The notes beneath the pieces are model-generated. The model was not told the origin of the DNA, made no database searches, and saw only the letters and a program-made list of their open reading frames with translations. From Acinetobacter rongchengensis (GTDB lineage: Bacteria > Pseudomonadota > Gammaproteobacteria > Pseudomonadales > Moraxellaceae): a stretch of 37,441 bases of DNA. Where the stretch lies: NCBI RefSeq assembly GCF_003611475.1, contig NZ_RAXT01000032.1:1-37441 (forward strand), read 5' to 3'. This document shows, piece after piece, positions 26,250 to 34,598 of the stretch. The position numbers and the translations under genes were made by a program. The first letter of the stretch is position 1, and each line of letters begins with the position of its first letter.

Positions 26250-27415
26250 GCCGACTCCTTAAGCGGAGCTTTGTGTTGTTCTGGCGTATAATTGTTGGCA
26301 ACAATTTCACCAAATGGCCCTGTTAAATTCGGTTGAGCTAATTTTTTCCGCGTTTCGAGCGGGAGTAAAGGGAAGACCAATTCTGCAAAGCGAATCGATT
26401 CTTCCAAATGTGGATAGCCCGAGAAAATAAAGGTGTTAATTCCTAAATCAGCATACTCTTGGATACGGTCTGCAACGGTTTGAGGATCACCTACCAATGC
26501 TGTGCCTGCGCCGCCACGCACTAAACCAACACCTGCCCAAAGGTTAGGCGATACTTCCAGTTTGCTGCGATCACCGTTGTGCAGTTCAGCCATGCGGCGC
26601 TGACCGACTGAATCCATTTGCTTAAATTTCTTTTGTGCTGCGGCGATCGTGTCATCATCAACATATTGAATCAGTTCATTGGCTGCTTGCCATGCCTGTT
26701 CATTGGTGTCACGCACAATCACATGCAAACGAATACCATAATTAAGCTGACGACCTTTGGCATCGGCCTTGGCTTTTACAACAGCGATCTTTTCTTTTAC
26801 GGCTGCAGGTGGTTCACCCCAAGTTAAATAGGTATCGACTTGGTCAGCGGCGAGCTCAATCGCATCATCAGAGGAACCACCAAACCACAAAGGTGGGTAA
26901 GGTTGTTGTACGGGGGGGTAAAGCAGTTTGGCATCATCAACACTTAAGCGTTCACCATGGAAAGTAAAAGATTCACCAGTATGCGAACGCTTTAAAATCT
27001 CACGCCAAATGGTGGTGTATTCCGCAGCTGTTTTATAACGTGTTGAATGATCTTCATATAAACCATCCCCTTTCAGTTCTTGCTCATCGCCACCTGTGAC
27101 AAGATTTAAGAGCACACGACCATTCGATAAACGATCAAAAGTCGCTGCCATACGTGCTGCGAGCGCAGGGGTTGTTACACCTGGGCGTAATGCGACTAAA
27201 AATTTCAGATTTTGGGTTGCATCAATTAAGCTTGCCGCGGTAATCCATGGATCTTCACATGAACGTCCTGTTGGAATGAGTACACCTTCATAACCTAGAT
27301 TATCCACGGCTACAGCAATTTGCTTCATATAAGTATGGTCAACTTGGCGAGCTCCTTTGCTGGTACCTAAATAACGACTGTCACCGTGAGTGGGAATAAA
27401 CCAGAAAATTTTCAT
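26246..27415 (-). CDS. ssuD: SsuD, FMNH2-dependent alkanesulfonate monooxygenase
   Basis: A 389-aa luciferase-like flavin monooxygenase. The N-terminus [19 protein letters not shown] matches SsuD closely, as do [17 protein letters not shown] and [14 protein letters not shown]. It splits alkanesulfonates into an aldehyde and sulfite using reduced FMN. A longer frame extends to 27589, but those 58 residues are unlike SsuD and run back into ssuA, so I start at 27415, where AGGA lies upstream. The reductase partner gene ssuE is not in this operon. Confidence 0.95.
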   Translation of the reverse strand: MKIFWFIPTHGDSRYLGTSKGARQVDHTYMKQIAVAVDNLGYEGVLIPTGRSCEDPWITAASLIDATQNLKFLVALRPGVTTPALAARMAATFDRLSNGRVLLNLVTGGDEQELKGDGLYEDHSTRYKTAAEYTTIWREILKRSHTGESFTFHGERLSVDDAKLLYPPVQQPYPPLWFGGSSDDAIELAADQVDTYLTWGEPPAAVKEKIAVVKAKADAKGRQLNYGIRLHVIVRDTNEQAWQAANELIQYVDDDTIAAAQKKFKQMDSVGQRRMAELHNGDRSKLEVSPNLWAGVGLVRGGAGTALVGDPQTVADRIQEYADLGINTFIFSGYPHLEESIRFAELVFPLLPLETRKKLAQPNLTGPFGEIVANNYTPEQHKAPLKESA

Positions 27416-27443
27416 TTCATTCAATCCTGAGAAAGTATTTAAA

Positions 27444-28436
27444 TTATTTGCCTGTCCAAACGGCTTGCTTAATGTTGATGCTGTTTGGAATGATTTTAAG
27501 TTCAGTAAAACGATCAGCCAGTTGTTGTTGATCTGCGATAACTTTTGCTGTGAGTGCGGCTGCACCAGACGGTCTTGGACGACGGTCAATAAAGACTTGG
27601 CTGACTTGTGGTTTTAAACCTGTACTTTGCCCAATGGATTGCGCTGTTTCAGGGCGATGTGCTTGTACCCATTTATCGGCAACATTTAGCTGTTGAATAA
27701 TACTTTTCACTGCTTGAGGGTGTTGTTTGACAAATTCAGGTGAAGCTAAATAGAAGGTGTAATTTGGACTAAGCCCTTTACCTGAGGCCAAAACACGAGC
27801 CTGGTCTTCAATTTGCGCTGAAGCAAAATAAGGATCCCAAATTGCCCAAGCATCTACAGCACCTTTTTGAAATGCTGCACGCGCATCGGCAGGAGTAAGC
27901 CAAATTGGCTGAATATCAGACCATTGCAAACCTGCTTTACGTACAGCTTGTACCAATAAGTAATGCGCACTTGAGCCTTTTTGTAGGGCAATACGTTTGC
28001 CTTTGAGTTGACTCAATTGTGTGAGCTGTGAGTTTTTAGGAACGAGAATTGCTGAAGCCAAAGGTTTCGCTGCTTCATAAGCAATGTAATACAAGGGCTT
28101 ATTGGCTGCTTGTGCATAAACGGGCGGTGTATCACCTGTAACGCCAACATCCACAGAACCGACAGCAAGCGCTTCTAAAATTTGTGGGCCAGCTGGAAAT
28201 TCATTCCAAGAAATTTTGGCATTTGGAAATTCTTTTTCATACAGCTTTTGCTGTTTTGCGATCGCAAAATTAATAGAGCTTTTTTGAAAACCGATTCGTA
28301 ATTGTTTTACACTCGGATCTACCGCCCAAACAGCTGTAGAACCTAACATTGCACAAGCGATAAGCATAGCGGTCATGCCACGACCTTTTGCGTTGAACCA
28401 TGTGGGTGTTTTGTGTTGTGCAATGTTTGAATTCAT
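27444..28436 (-). CDS. ssuA: SsuA-type sulfonate-binding protein (second copy)
   Basis: A 330-aa periplasmic solute-binding protein. The signal peptide ends near residue 38 (VWA), and a sulfonate/taurine-type binding fold follows with [20 protein letters not shown] and [17 protein letters not shown] start at 28436, where GAGGA lies just upstream. A longer frame from 28694 overlaps the neighbouring gene and is not supported. It lies 38 nt after its paralogue (28475-29434) and 28 nt before ssuD. It captures alkanesulfonate in the periplasm and delivers it to SsuC/SsuB. Confidence 0.92.
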   Translation of the reverse strand: MNSNIAQHKTPTWFNAKGRGMTAMLIACAMLGSTAVWAVDPSVKQLRIGFQKSSINFAIAKQQKLYEKEFPNAKISWNEFPAGPQILEALAVGSVDVGVTGDTPPVYAQAANKPLYYIAYEAAKPLASAILVPKNSQLTQLSQLKGKRIALQKGSSAHYLLVQAVRKAGLQWSDIQPIWLTPADARAAFQKGAVDAWAIWDPYFASAQIEDQARVLASGKGLSPNYTFYLASPEFVKQHPQAVKSIIQQLNVADKWVQAHRPETAQSIGQSTGLKPQVSQVFIDRRPRPSGAAALTAKVIADQQQLADRFTELKIIPNSINIKQAVWTGK

Positions 28437-28474
28437 TTCTATTTCCTCATCTAATCGGGTTGTTTTAGGTCTTT

Positions 28475-29434
28475 TTAATTGGCCAAAATGGCTGCTTGAA
28501 TATTGATTTTGTTTGGAATTAACTTTTGTTGATAAAACGCATCTGCAACGTATTGCTGTTCTTTGGCAACTTGATTGGAAATAGGTTGAACACCAAATCC
28601 CATGCGTGAAATAGATGTATTCAGTACATCCAAAGGTAAACCTGTCGGTTTCTCTAACAGTTTTGCAGCATCCGCTTGATGTTGAGACACCCATTGTGTT
28701 GTGGTGTTTAATTCATTCACCACAGCTTTTAAAAGGTCGGGATGTTGTTCTGCAAATTTACGGTCAGCTAAATAGAATTGATGATTACTGACAAGGTTTT
28801 CACCTGTAGCTAAAACTTTAGCCCCTAGCTGTTTTTCTGCTGAAGCAAAGAATGGATCCCAAATCACCCATGCATCGACGGCACCTTTTTCAAACGCTGC
28901 ACGTGCATCGGCAGGGGGTAAATACACCACCTGAATATCTTCAAGTTTGAGATGATTTGCTTCTAAAACTTTGAGTAAAAGATAATGAACATTTGAGCCT
29001 TTGTTCAATACAACACGTTTACCCTTTAAATCTTGAATAGATTGAATAGTTGAGTCTTTTGGAACGATTAAAGCTTCTGCTTTGGGCGCAGCTGGTTGGT
29101 TGGCGATATAAACCAAATTTGAATTGGCGGCTTGAGCAAAAATCGGTGGTGCTTCACCTGCTTCACCAAACGATACACTGCCCACATTTAGGCCTTCCAG
29201 CAATTGAGGCCCAGCAGGAAATTCGACCCATTTAATATTGACGCCTTTTTCTTTTAGCGCTTTGTCTAAATCACCACGCTCTTTGATAATCGGCAGCAAG
29301 CCGTATTTTTGATAGCCAATATTTAACGTCGTGGTTTCTTGTTGTTTCGCACAACCAGAGAGCAACATGATTGTGGCAAGACTCGCACTGAGAAAGGTGA
29401 CTTTTTTCCATGAAGGTTGAAATAGACTTGCCAT
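28475..29434 (-). CDS. SsuA-type sulfonate-binding lipoprotein (first copy)
   Basis: A 319-aa solute-binding protein and the first gene of the ssu operon. The N-terminal signal ends in a lipobox (LLSGC, Cys at residue 28), so this copy is predicted to be lipid-anchored, unlike the next one. It shares EFPAGPQLLEGLNVGSV and [20 protein letters not shown] with the downstream paralogue, pointing to tandem duplication. AGGAG lies about 11 nt before the ATG. The two copies may differ in affinity or in the sulfonates they bind. Confidence 0.9.
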   Translation of the reverse strand: MASLFQPSWKKVTFLSASLATIMLLSGCAKQQETTTLNIGYQKYGLLPIIKERGDLDKALKEKGVNIKWVEFPAGPQLLEGLNVGSVSFGEAGEAPPIFAQAANSNLVYIANQPAAPKAEALIVPKDSTIQSIQDLKGKRVVLNKGSNVHYLLLKVLEANHLKLEDIQVVYLPPADARAAFEKGAVDAWVIWDPFFASAEKQLGAKVLATGENLVSNHQFYLADRKFAEQHPDLLKAVVNELNTTTQWVSQHQADAAKLLEKPTGLPLDVLNTSISRMGFGVQPISNQVAKEQQYVADAFYQQKLIPNKINIQAAILAN

Positions 29435-29769
29435 GACGCTTGTTGCTCCTAAACTTTAAAGGATGAAAAGTGAATGAGCATCAGCTTAGAAGGCTTTGTA
29501 ATTTCAAAAAAATAAGTTTTCGATGATTGCTAATGAAAAAAAAAGATAAAATTAAAACTGTGAAACTTATTTAAAATTGTGCAATAGAAAATACGGACTC
29601 GCTAAATTCAAAAAATCCTAATACACTGAAATCATTATATTAAATAATTTTTATTCTAAATTTTCATAATTTTAGACAGGATTTTGCTAAGAATAAATTC
29701 TATTTTCCGATAGAGATAGCGAATATTCTTAGCAAAAAATAAGATAATGCATCGGTTATTTTAGACTTT
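29435..29769. promoter_or_regulatory. ssu promoter region and argA 3' region with long inverted repeat
   Basis: This 335-nt gene-free stretch lies between argA and the ssu operon, both leftward. It must carry the ssu promoter, which I could not place confidently in the AT-rich sequence. The main structure is the 14-bp inverted repeat at 29682-29737, listed separately. Confidence 0.5.
29682..29737. repeat. 14-bp perfect inverted repeat with nested hairpin
   Basis: The arms TTTTGCTAAGAATA (29682-29695) and TATTCTTAGCAAAA (29724-29737) are perfect complements separated by 28 nt. The loop itself holds a small hairpin, TCTAT/ATAGA (29699-29703 and 29710-29714). Read leftward there is no T-run, so it is not a standard terminator for argA. 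It could be a weak terminator, an attenuator, an operator pair, or a short palindromic mobile remnant. Confidence 0.75.
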
Positions 29770-31122
29770 TTAAATCTGTTTTTTAAACACCATTGAATTA
29801 CGTTGATAATTATATAAAGCTTGGCGAGCTTCTGGTAAATCATCCACATTGGCTGTAATAAAGCCATGCTCTATGAACCAATGTGCGGTGCGTGTGGTCA
29901 AGACAAAGAGTTGTTGAATATTCAGTTGTTGCGCTTTCTCTTCTAAGAAATGCAGAATTTGACTGCCTCGATTGGACTTACGATAACTTGGATGGACGGC
30001 AACACAAGCAATTTCTGCCGATTTAATCTCATTGCCAGTGACAGGTATTGGATATAAAGCAGCACAAGCGAGAATCGTCCCGTCACGTTCAATCACAGCG
30101 AATTGATCGATTTCATTCTCCAAACGTTCCCGAGAACGATAAACCAAAATGCCATCTTCTTCGAGTGGACGGAGCAGGTTAATCAGCCCACCCACATCAG
30201 CAATATTCGCCATTCGCACATCTTCATAATGTGCATCGGTAATCATGGTGCCATGGCCATCACGGGTGAATAACTCTTCGATCAATGCACCATCGTAGGC
30301 ATAAGACAGCAAATGTACACGATGTACGCCTTTTAAAGAGGCTTCTTTGGCGTTTTGTAAATGTAAGGCAATTTCAAAATTTGAGTCTTGGTATTTTTCA
30401 ATATGTTGGTCTAATTGTAATGGGGTAATTTCACGCAACAATTGACCATATTCATCCATTAGACCTTGCTGATTCCCCAAGAAAATTAACTTATCGGCTT
30501 GAATATGGATGGCTGTTTTAGTCGCGACTTCTTCAGCGAGTAGGTTAAATACTTCGCCTGTGGTGGAATAACCTGTTGGCCCAAGCAAGACAATATTTTG
30601 ACTGTCTAAATGGCGTTGAATCGCTTCGGTATCGATGGTGCGAACTTCTCCAGTCAATTGAAAATCTACACCATCACGGATGCCATAGGGTTTTGCCGTG
30701 ACAAAATTGCCCGATACGACATCAATACGTGCACCAAACATCGGTGAATTTGCCAATCCCATCGATAACAGTGCTTCGATTTGGAGACGGATGGAACCGA
30801 CAGCATTCATCACACAGGGCAAAGACTCGCGAGTTGTTACACGACGATTAATATGGATTGGGCTTTGAATGGCTTTTTCTTTCAAATTTTCATTAATTTG
30901 AGGGCGAGCGCCGTGAACCAATATTAGGCGGATTCCTAACGAATGCAGTAAAGCAATGTCATGGATAATATGTTGAAAATTTTCATGTTGTACAGCTTCA
31001 CCACCAAACATCAGGACAAATGTTTTACCACGATGTGCGTTGATATACGGTGCAGAATGACGAAACCAATGCACATATTGCTGAGTTGTGCTTTGTGAAG
31101 TTTCTAAAATGTCAGTTTGCAT
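29770..31122 (-). CDS. argA: N-acetylglutamate synthase (ArgA)
   Basis: A 450-aa enzyme, close to the 443 aa of E. coli ArgA. The amino-acid-kinase domain (about 1-290) has VLMFGGEAVQHENF, LVHGARPQIN and GPTGYSTTGEVFNL. The GNAT acetyltransferase domain (about 305-450) has ACVAVHPSYRKSNRGSQIL. It acetylates glutamate with acetyl-CoA as the first step of arginine synthesis and is normally inhibited by arginine. The frame extends to 31203, but the added residues are hydrophobic and unlike ArgA. GAGA about seven bases before the ATG at 31122 supports that start. Confidence 0.95.
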   Translation of the reverse strand: MQTDILETSQSTTQQYVHWFRHSAPYINAHRGKTFVLMFGGEAVQHENFQHIIHDIALLHSLGIRLILVHGARPQINENLKEKAIQSPIHINRRVTTRESLPCVMNAVGSIRLQIEALLSMGLANSPMFGARIDVVSGNFVTAKPYGIRDGVDFQLTGEVRTIDTEAIQRHLDSQNIVLLGPTGYSTTGEVFNLLAEEVATKTAIHIQADKLIFLGNQQGLMDEYGQLLREITPLQLDQHIEKYQDSNFEIALHLQNAKEASLKGVHRVHLLSYAYDGALIEELFTRDGHGTMITDAHYEDVRMANIADVGGLINLLRPLEEDGILVYRSRERLENEIDQFAVIERDGTILACAALYPIPVTGNEIKSAEIACVAVHPSYRKSNRGSQILHFLEEKAQQLNIQQLFVLTTRTAHWFIEHGFITANVDDLPEARQALYNYQRNSMVFKKQI

Positions 31123-31199
31123 GCCAATCTCAATATTGATGGTGTATGAAAGAGATTCTAAACAAAAAATAGGGATGAAGAATAGAAAAAATAAAAAAA

Positions 31200-31225
31200 G
31201 CACTAGAACGTGGGAGAACTAGTGC
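31200..31225 (-). terminator. Rho-independent terminator after the first RcnB-like gene
   Basis: The 7-bp arms GCACTAG (31200-31206) and CTAGTGC (31219-31225) enclose a 12-nt loop. Read leftward they are followed by seven T residues (31193-31199) and further T-rich sequence. It separates the RcnB-like gene from argA. Confidence 0.85.
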
Positions 31226-31267
31226 AAAAGGGTATTCGATTTTCAGTTTATATTAGTGCATCGTCAT

Positions 31268-31648
31268 TTAAAGACCGAGTACTTTAAGAATGGCGTAACT
31301 GGTGGTATCAACCAATACATACTGATTATCTGCTTTATACCATTGTTGGTTTTTACCTGGCTTACTGAGTTTTTTATTGTGTTGATAATTCACTTTATAG
31401 CCTACACCACGATATTCACTCGGAAATTTATTTCCAGCACGCCAATTGTGATGAGCTTTATTATTTTGAGTTGCAACACGTTTAACATCTGAACCATGAT
31501 TATCAGGGTGTTGCTGAGCTTGTTTATGATGCTGTGTCGACATTTTTTGATCATGTTGATGTGCATGATCTTGAGACGCTGCCATGGTTGTTGAAGCCGC
31601 CATGATCAGACCAGTAGAAACAGCAATTACAGAAAGCATTTTTTTCAT
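31268..31648 (-). CDS. RcnB-like secreted protein, His-rich linker
   Basis: A 126-aa exported protein. The signal peptide ends near residue 23 (MAA). A His-rich stretch follows (HAHQHDQ, QHHKQAQQH; about 27-51), and then an RcnB-type C-terminal core: WRAGNKFPSEYRG, YKVNYQ, KPGKNQQWYK, YVLVDTTSYAILKV. RcnB of E. coli is a periplasmic protein involved in nickel/cobalt homeostasis. No rcnA or rcnR is nearby, so metal handling is only suggested, here by the histidines. AGGTGA precedes the ATG. It is one of three tandem paralogues. Confidence 0.82.
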   Translation of the reverse strand: MKKMLSVIAVSTGLIMAASTTMAASQDHAHQHDQKMSTQHHKQAQQHPDNHGSDVKRVATQNNKAHHNWRAGNKFPSEYRGVGYKVNYQHNKKLSKPGKNQQWYKADNQYVLVDTTSYAILKVLGL

Positions 31649-31801
31649 AACATCACCTAAAATTTGATCTTCTTGTGTTTCGATAGAATAAATTTAGTTA
31701 AAAATTATAGAGAAATGATGGAGGTTAAAATGCAATTTGTTCTTTTCATCACAAATAATAAAAAGATAAGTCTCTATTTTTTAACTTAGATTTAACACAA
31801 A

Positions 31802-31823
31802 AAGCCCAATAAAAATTGGGCTT
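31802..31823 (-). terminator. Rho-independent terminator after the second RcnB-like gene
   Basis: Perfect 9-bp arms AAGCCCAAT (31802-31810) and ATTGGGCTT (31815-31823) enclose a 4-nt loop. The stem runs into a short T-run in the leftward direction (31799-31803). Confidence 0.85.
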
Positions 31824-31882
31824 GAGTTTTTGAAAAATGAATGGATTGATACAAGAGTAGTCATTATTCAATGATTCAACGC

Positions 31883-32263
31883 TTATCCAATAATACGGAT
31901 AATGCGGTTATTACGTTCATTGACCAAAACGTAGTCACCATTTACTTTGTACCATTGTTGATATCGGCCTGGTTTTGGTAATTGGCGGTAGTTTTTATAA
32001 TTGACATGATAACGTGATGAGTTGAATTGGTTCGGTAAATATTGACCAGAACGCCATTCACGACTTGGGTTCACTCGGTTGTTATATCGGTCATATTTAT
32101 CATAGCGATCATTGTTATTCCAACGGTTGTCATATTGATGATCCCAATGATTTTGTTGATAACGATCATAGCGCTCTTGATGATAGTCATGAGAAGCCGC
32201 CATTGCAGATGTTGCAACAAGCGCACTTAAAGATAATGTAATCGCTGTTAATACTTTTTTCAT
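31883..32263 (-). CDS. RcnB-like secreted protein, Tyr/Asp/Asn/Arg-rich linker
   Basis: A 126-aa exported protein. The signal peptide ends near residue 22 (AMA). The linker is unusual: repeated DRY/DKY units with His, Trp and Asn (about 25-62). The C-terminal core again has WRSGQYLPNQFNSSRY, HVNYKNYRQLPKPG, QQWYK and YVLVNERNNRIIRI. I start at 32263, where AGGTGA lies upstream; the 14 residues before it in the longer frame are not signal-like. The metal-binding role of the family is not directly supported by this linker. Confidence 0.82.
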   Translation of the reverse strand: MKKVLTAITLSLSALVATSAMAASHDYHQERYDRYQQNHWDHQYDNRWNNNDRYDKYDRYNNRVNPSREWRSGQYLPNQFNSSRYHVNYKNYRQLPKPGRYQQWYKVNGDYVLVNERNNRIIRIIG

Positions 32264-32434
32264 TTGATTCACCTGAATTGAACTTTTGTCCTTTGATGAA
32301 ATCAATTTACTGAATAATTTGAGATAAACGGTGAGGGGGATTTAGTTGAATTGTGAAATGTATGAAGACTTGATGAAGGAATGTAACGGCCTTTAATATT
32401 CTCAATATGAATGAAAAAGCATACCCAATAATAA

Positions 32435-32461
32435 AAAAGCTCAAACTTAGTTTGAGCTTTT
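32435..32461 (-). terminator. Rho-independent terminator after the third RcnB-like gene
   Basis: Perfect 12-bp arms AAAAGCTCAAAC (32435-32446) and GTTTGAGCTTTT (32450-32461) enclose a 3-nt loop. Read leftward the stem ends in T residues (32433-32438). Confidence 0.87.
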
Positions 32462-32482
32462 ACTATTTAGGCCAATCTATGA

Positions 32483-32887
32483 TTACATGCCACGAATACT
32501 CACAATATTATTACTGTCAGAATCGACTAAAATATAGTCATTATTGATTTTGTACCATTGTTGATTACGAGAAGGCTTTGGAAGATTACTGTCTTTATAA
32601 TCGACTTTATAACTATTACCACGATAGTGTTGTGGCATCACATAACCTGTTTGCCAACGATGTTGTTGCAAGCGTCTTACACCACGTTCTTCTCGTTCAC
32701 GACGCTGTTCTTGAATATCATCGTCATCTTCACGGAACTGGCGTCCACGATCGCCACGATCAGGTTTATTACCACGTTCATTACGATCAAAGCCACGACC
32801 GTTATCAAAATGAGGGGCTGCACTGCTGATCTGAGTTGTCATCAGTGTTGATAAAGAGATTGCGATGATCGCTAAAGTCTTTTTCAT
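32483..32887 (-). CDS. RcnB-like secreted protein, Arg/Asp/Glu-rich linker
   Basis: A 134-aa exported protein. The signal peptide ends near residue 24 (SSAA). The linker (about 28-72) is highly charged: RGFDRNERGNKPDRGDRG, a run of four Asp, then an Arg/Glu stretch. The RcnB-type core follows: WQTGYVMPQHYRG, YKVDYKD, PKPSRNQQWYK and YILVDSDSNNIVSI. GAGGG precedes the ATG. It is the first of the three paralogues in transcription order. Each appears to be separately transcribed, because terminators follow the second and third copies. Confidence 0.82.
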   Translation of the reverse strand: MKKTLAIIAISLSTLMTTQISSAAPHFDNGRGFDRNERGNKPDRGDRGRQFREDDDDIQEQRREREERGVRRLQQHRWQTGYVMPQHYRGNSYKVDYKDSNLPKPSRNQQWYKINNDYILVDSDSNNIVSIRGM

Positions 32888-33190
32888 AAGAGCCCTCGCT
32901 TTTTGATGTGTAGATTTTTCACACCACTACTGTACTGCTTAATTGCAGAGAAACTGTGAAGAAAGTTCAGTTTTTCATTTAAAAATACAGACATAATAAG
33001 AACATATTTCTTTATTTGAATAAAGATCTATCCCAATGATAGATATGATAAGGCATGCTGCTGAATGATGAAATTGTGATTTAGTTCAAAAAAATGTAAG
33101 AAATTATAAAAAAAACTTTAAAAAATAAGTCAGATCAATGATCCAACTTATTTTTAATCTTCATACGATATCAGGATTATTGCTTTAGGT
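32888..33190. other. Gene-free region upstream of the RcnB-like cluster
   Basis: This 303-nt AT-rich stretch should carry the promoter of the third RcnB-like gene on the right and the 3' signal of the 51-codon gene (hairpin at 33121-33155). I see no other feature in it. Confidence 0.5.
33121..33155 (-). terminator. Hairpin terminator after the 51-codon gene
   Basis: The 10-bp arms AAAAATAAGT (33121-33130) and ACTTATTTTT (33146-33155) enclose a loop that holds GATC-AAT-GATC. T-rich sequence follows leftward. The stem is mostly A-T, so strength is moderate. Confidence 0.65.
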
Positions 33191-33346
33191 TTAGTGCCAT
33201 TGATTGGACATATGTTTTAAGCAATTGATCGCGTTAACAACATTTTCAGCCAGTTGGGCATCATCCAACGCTTGAATTAATTGATTTGAAAGTTGTAGTT
33301 GTTCAATGGAACGAATCATTTCAACTTTACGTTTTTGATCTTTCAT
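33191..33346 (-). CDS. Small hypothetical protein, 51 aa
   Basis: A 51-aa frame from ATG 33346 to TAA 33191, opening with MKDQKRKVEMIRSIEQLQLS and ending NQWH. GAGG lies about eight bases upstream, and a hairpin terminator follows at 33121-33155. The composition is that of a soluble, mostly helical cytoplasmic protein with a basic N-terminus, and there is no membrane segment. Ribosome site, codon use and terminator together support a real gene. I do not recognise a family. It stands alone between the RcnB-like cluster and the alcohol dehydrogenase. Confidence 0.68.
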   Translation of the reverse strand: MKDQKRKVEMIRSIEQLQLSNQLIQALDDAQLAENVVNAINCLKHMSNQWH

Positions 33347-33497
33347 GAGCAGTTCCTCAAAGTGGTGATTTATTTTGAGTTTGACTATAGGCCGAATTTA
33401 TAAATTTGAAAAACTGAATAATATTGTTACTTTAATTGTTTTAATCGATTAAAAAGGTATGATTTAAGAAAAGTGAATGTCTTATTGTTTTTGAATT

Positions 33498-33529
33498 TTG
33501 CTATTCACAATATAAATTATGAATAGCAA
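33498..33529. repeat. 10-bp inverted repeat after the alcohol dehydrogenase gene
   Basis: Perfect arms TTGCTATTCA (33498-33507) and TGAATAGCAA (33520-33529) enclose a 12-nt loop. It sits 15 nt beyond the stop of the leftward dehydrogenase gene, so a 3'-end hairpin is the simplest reading, although no T-run follows. Confidence 0.6.
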
Positions 33530-33544
33530 GTTGAGTAAAAAGAA

Positions 33545-34567
33545 TTAAAAATCTGCTTTTAACACAATGCGATAACGGGCTTTGCCTGAATGTAGGCGCT
33601 CTAAAGCATCGTTAATTTGCGACATTGGGTAAAGCTCAATTTGCGGAGCAATATTTTTACGTGCAGCAAATTGTAAAAGTTGGCGTAAGGCAAAAGGTGA
33701 ACCTGTTGGAGAGCCAGTGACCGATTTTGCGCCACCTATCAAGCTACCGGCTGGAATAGCCATGGGTTCAATTACCATACCAAGCATATGTATTGAACCA
33801 TTTGGCGCAAGCGTATTGAGGTAAAGTTTCCAATCTAAAGTGACGTTTACGGTACACAATAATAAATCAAACTTTCCACGTTGTGCTTTGAGAGCATTGG
33901 CATCACGACTATTGACTACGTGATCAGCTCCCATGGCTTTCAACTCATCGGTTTTATCGAGACTGGAAGTAAATGCGGTAATTTCGCAACCCCATGCTTT
34001 GAGCAATTTGATCGCCATATGGCCTAAACCACCAATACCTATCACACCGACATGGTGAACAGCTTGAATTTGATGCTTTAAAATCGGGTCAAAGACTGTT
34101 ATACCACCACACAATAACGGCCCAGCACTTTCTGGATCTAAATCTTCAGGAAGTGGAATAATCCATTGCCAACCTGCACGAACCTTGTCTGCAAAACCAC
34201 CTGCATGACCTACGATGGTTGCTTGTTTTTCACCTGTACAAAGCACTTGTTGCCCACTGACACATGGGTCGCAATATTGACAACTTTCAGCTGTCCAACC
34301 TATACCTACGCGTTGTCCAATTTTTAAGCCTTTGGCCTCAGAACCCAGTTGGCTAATCGTACCAATAATTTCATGACCACCAACGACGGGGAAGACGGCA
34401 TTGCCCCATTCATTATTGATTACAGAAACATCGGAGTGACATAACCCACAATATTCGACTTTGACTTCGACTTGATGTGCTTGTAATTCACCTGCATCAA
34501 ATTGATAGGGGACCAGCGCTGCACCTGCTTCTAGGGCAGCATAGGCTTGGATGGTATTTTCAGACAT
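33545..34567 (-). CDS. Zinc-dependent alcohol dehydrogenase (YahK/CAD-like)
   Basis: A 340-aa medium-chain dehydrogenase. Catalytic zinc ligands are visible as Cys40 (CGLCHSD), His65-Glu66 (GGHE) and Cys153. The structural zinc site is Cys96, 99, 102 and 110, with intact CX2CX2CX7C spacing. The nucleotide-binding loop is GIGGLGH (177-183). It should interconvert aldehydes and primary alcohols with NAD(P)H in the cytoplasm, and the closest general type is the NADP-dependent aldehyde reductase YahK. Substrate is not predictable. AGGAAGGA precedes the ATG. It is the last gene of a leftward series starting at mutY. Confidence 0.9.
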   Translation of the reverse strand: MSENTIQAYAALEAGAALVPYQFDAGELQAHQVEVKVEYCGLCHSDVSVINNEWGNAVFPVVGGHEIIGTISQLGSEAKGLKIGQRVGIGWTAESCQYCDPCVSGQQVLCTGEKQATIVGHAGGFADKVRAGWQWIIPLPEDLDPESAGPLLCGGITVFDPILKHQIQAVHHVGVIGIGGLGHMAIKLLKAWGCEITAFTSSLDKTDELKAMGADHVVNSRDANALKAQRGKFDLLLCTVNVTLDWKLYLNTLAPNGSIHMLGMVIEPMAIPAGSLIGGAKSVTGSPTGSPFALRQLLQFAARKNIAPQIELYPMSQINDALERLHSGKARYRIVLKADF

Positions 34568-34598
34568 TTGAATCCTTCCTATTCTTCTCTTTTAAAAT

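Noticed and set aside
27416..27589. N-terminal extension of ssuD
   Set aside because: The 58 added residues do not look like SsuD and run into the end of ssuA; the ATG at 27415 starts the known conserved N-terminus.
28437..28694. N-terminal extension of the second ssuA copy
   Set aside because: It overlaps the upstream paralogue in another frame; a signal peptide and ribosome site support the start at 28436.
31123..31203. Hydrophobic N-terminal extension of argA
   Set aside because: It looks like a signal peptide but is unlike ArgA, a cytoplasmic enzyme. The ATG at 31122 has a ribosome site and gives the normal length, and the extension reaches back to the preceding terminator.
32558..32851. 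Two overlapping rightward frames opposite the third RcnB-like gene
   Set aside because: Repetitive His/Ile/Thr translations arise from the charged linker read backward; the leftward gene has a signal peptide, core motif, ribosome site and terminator.
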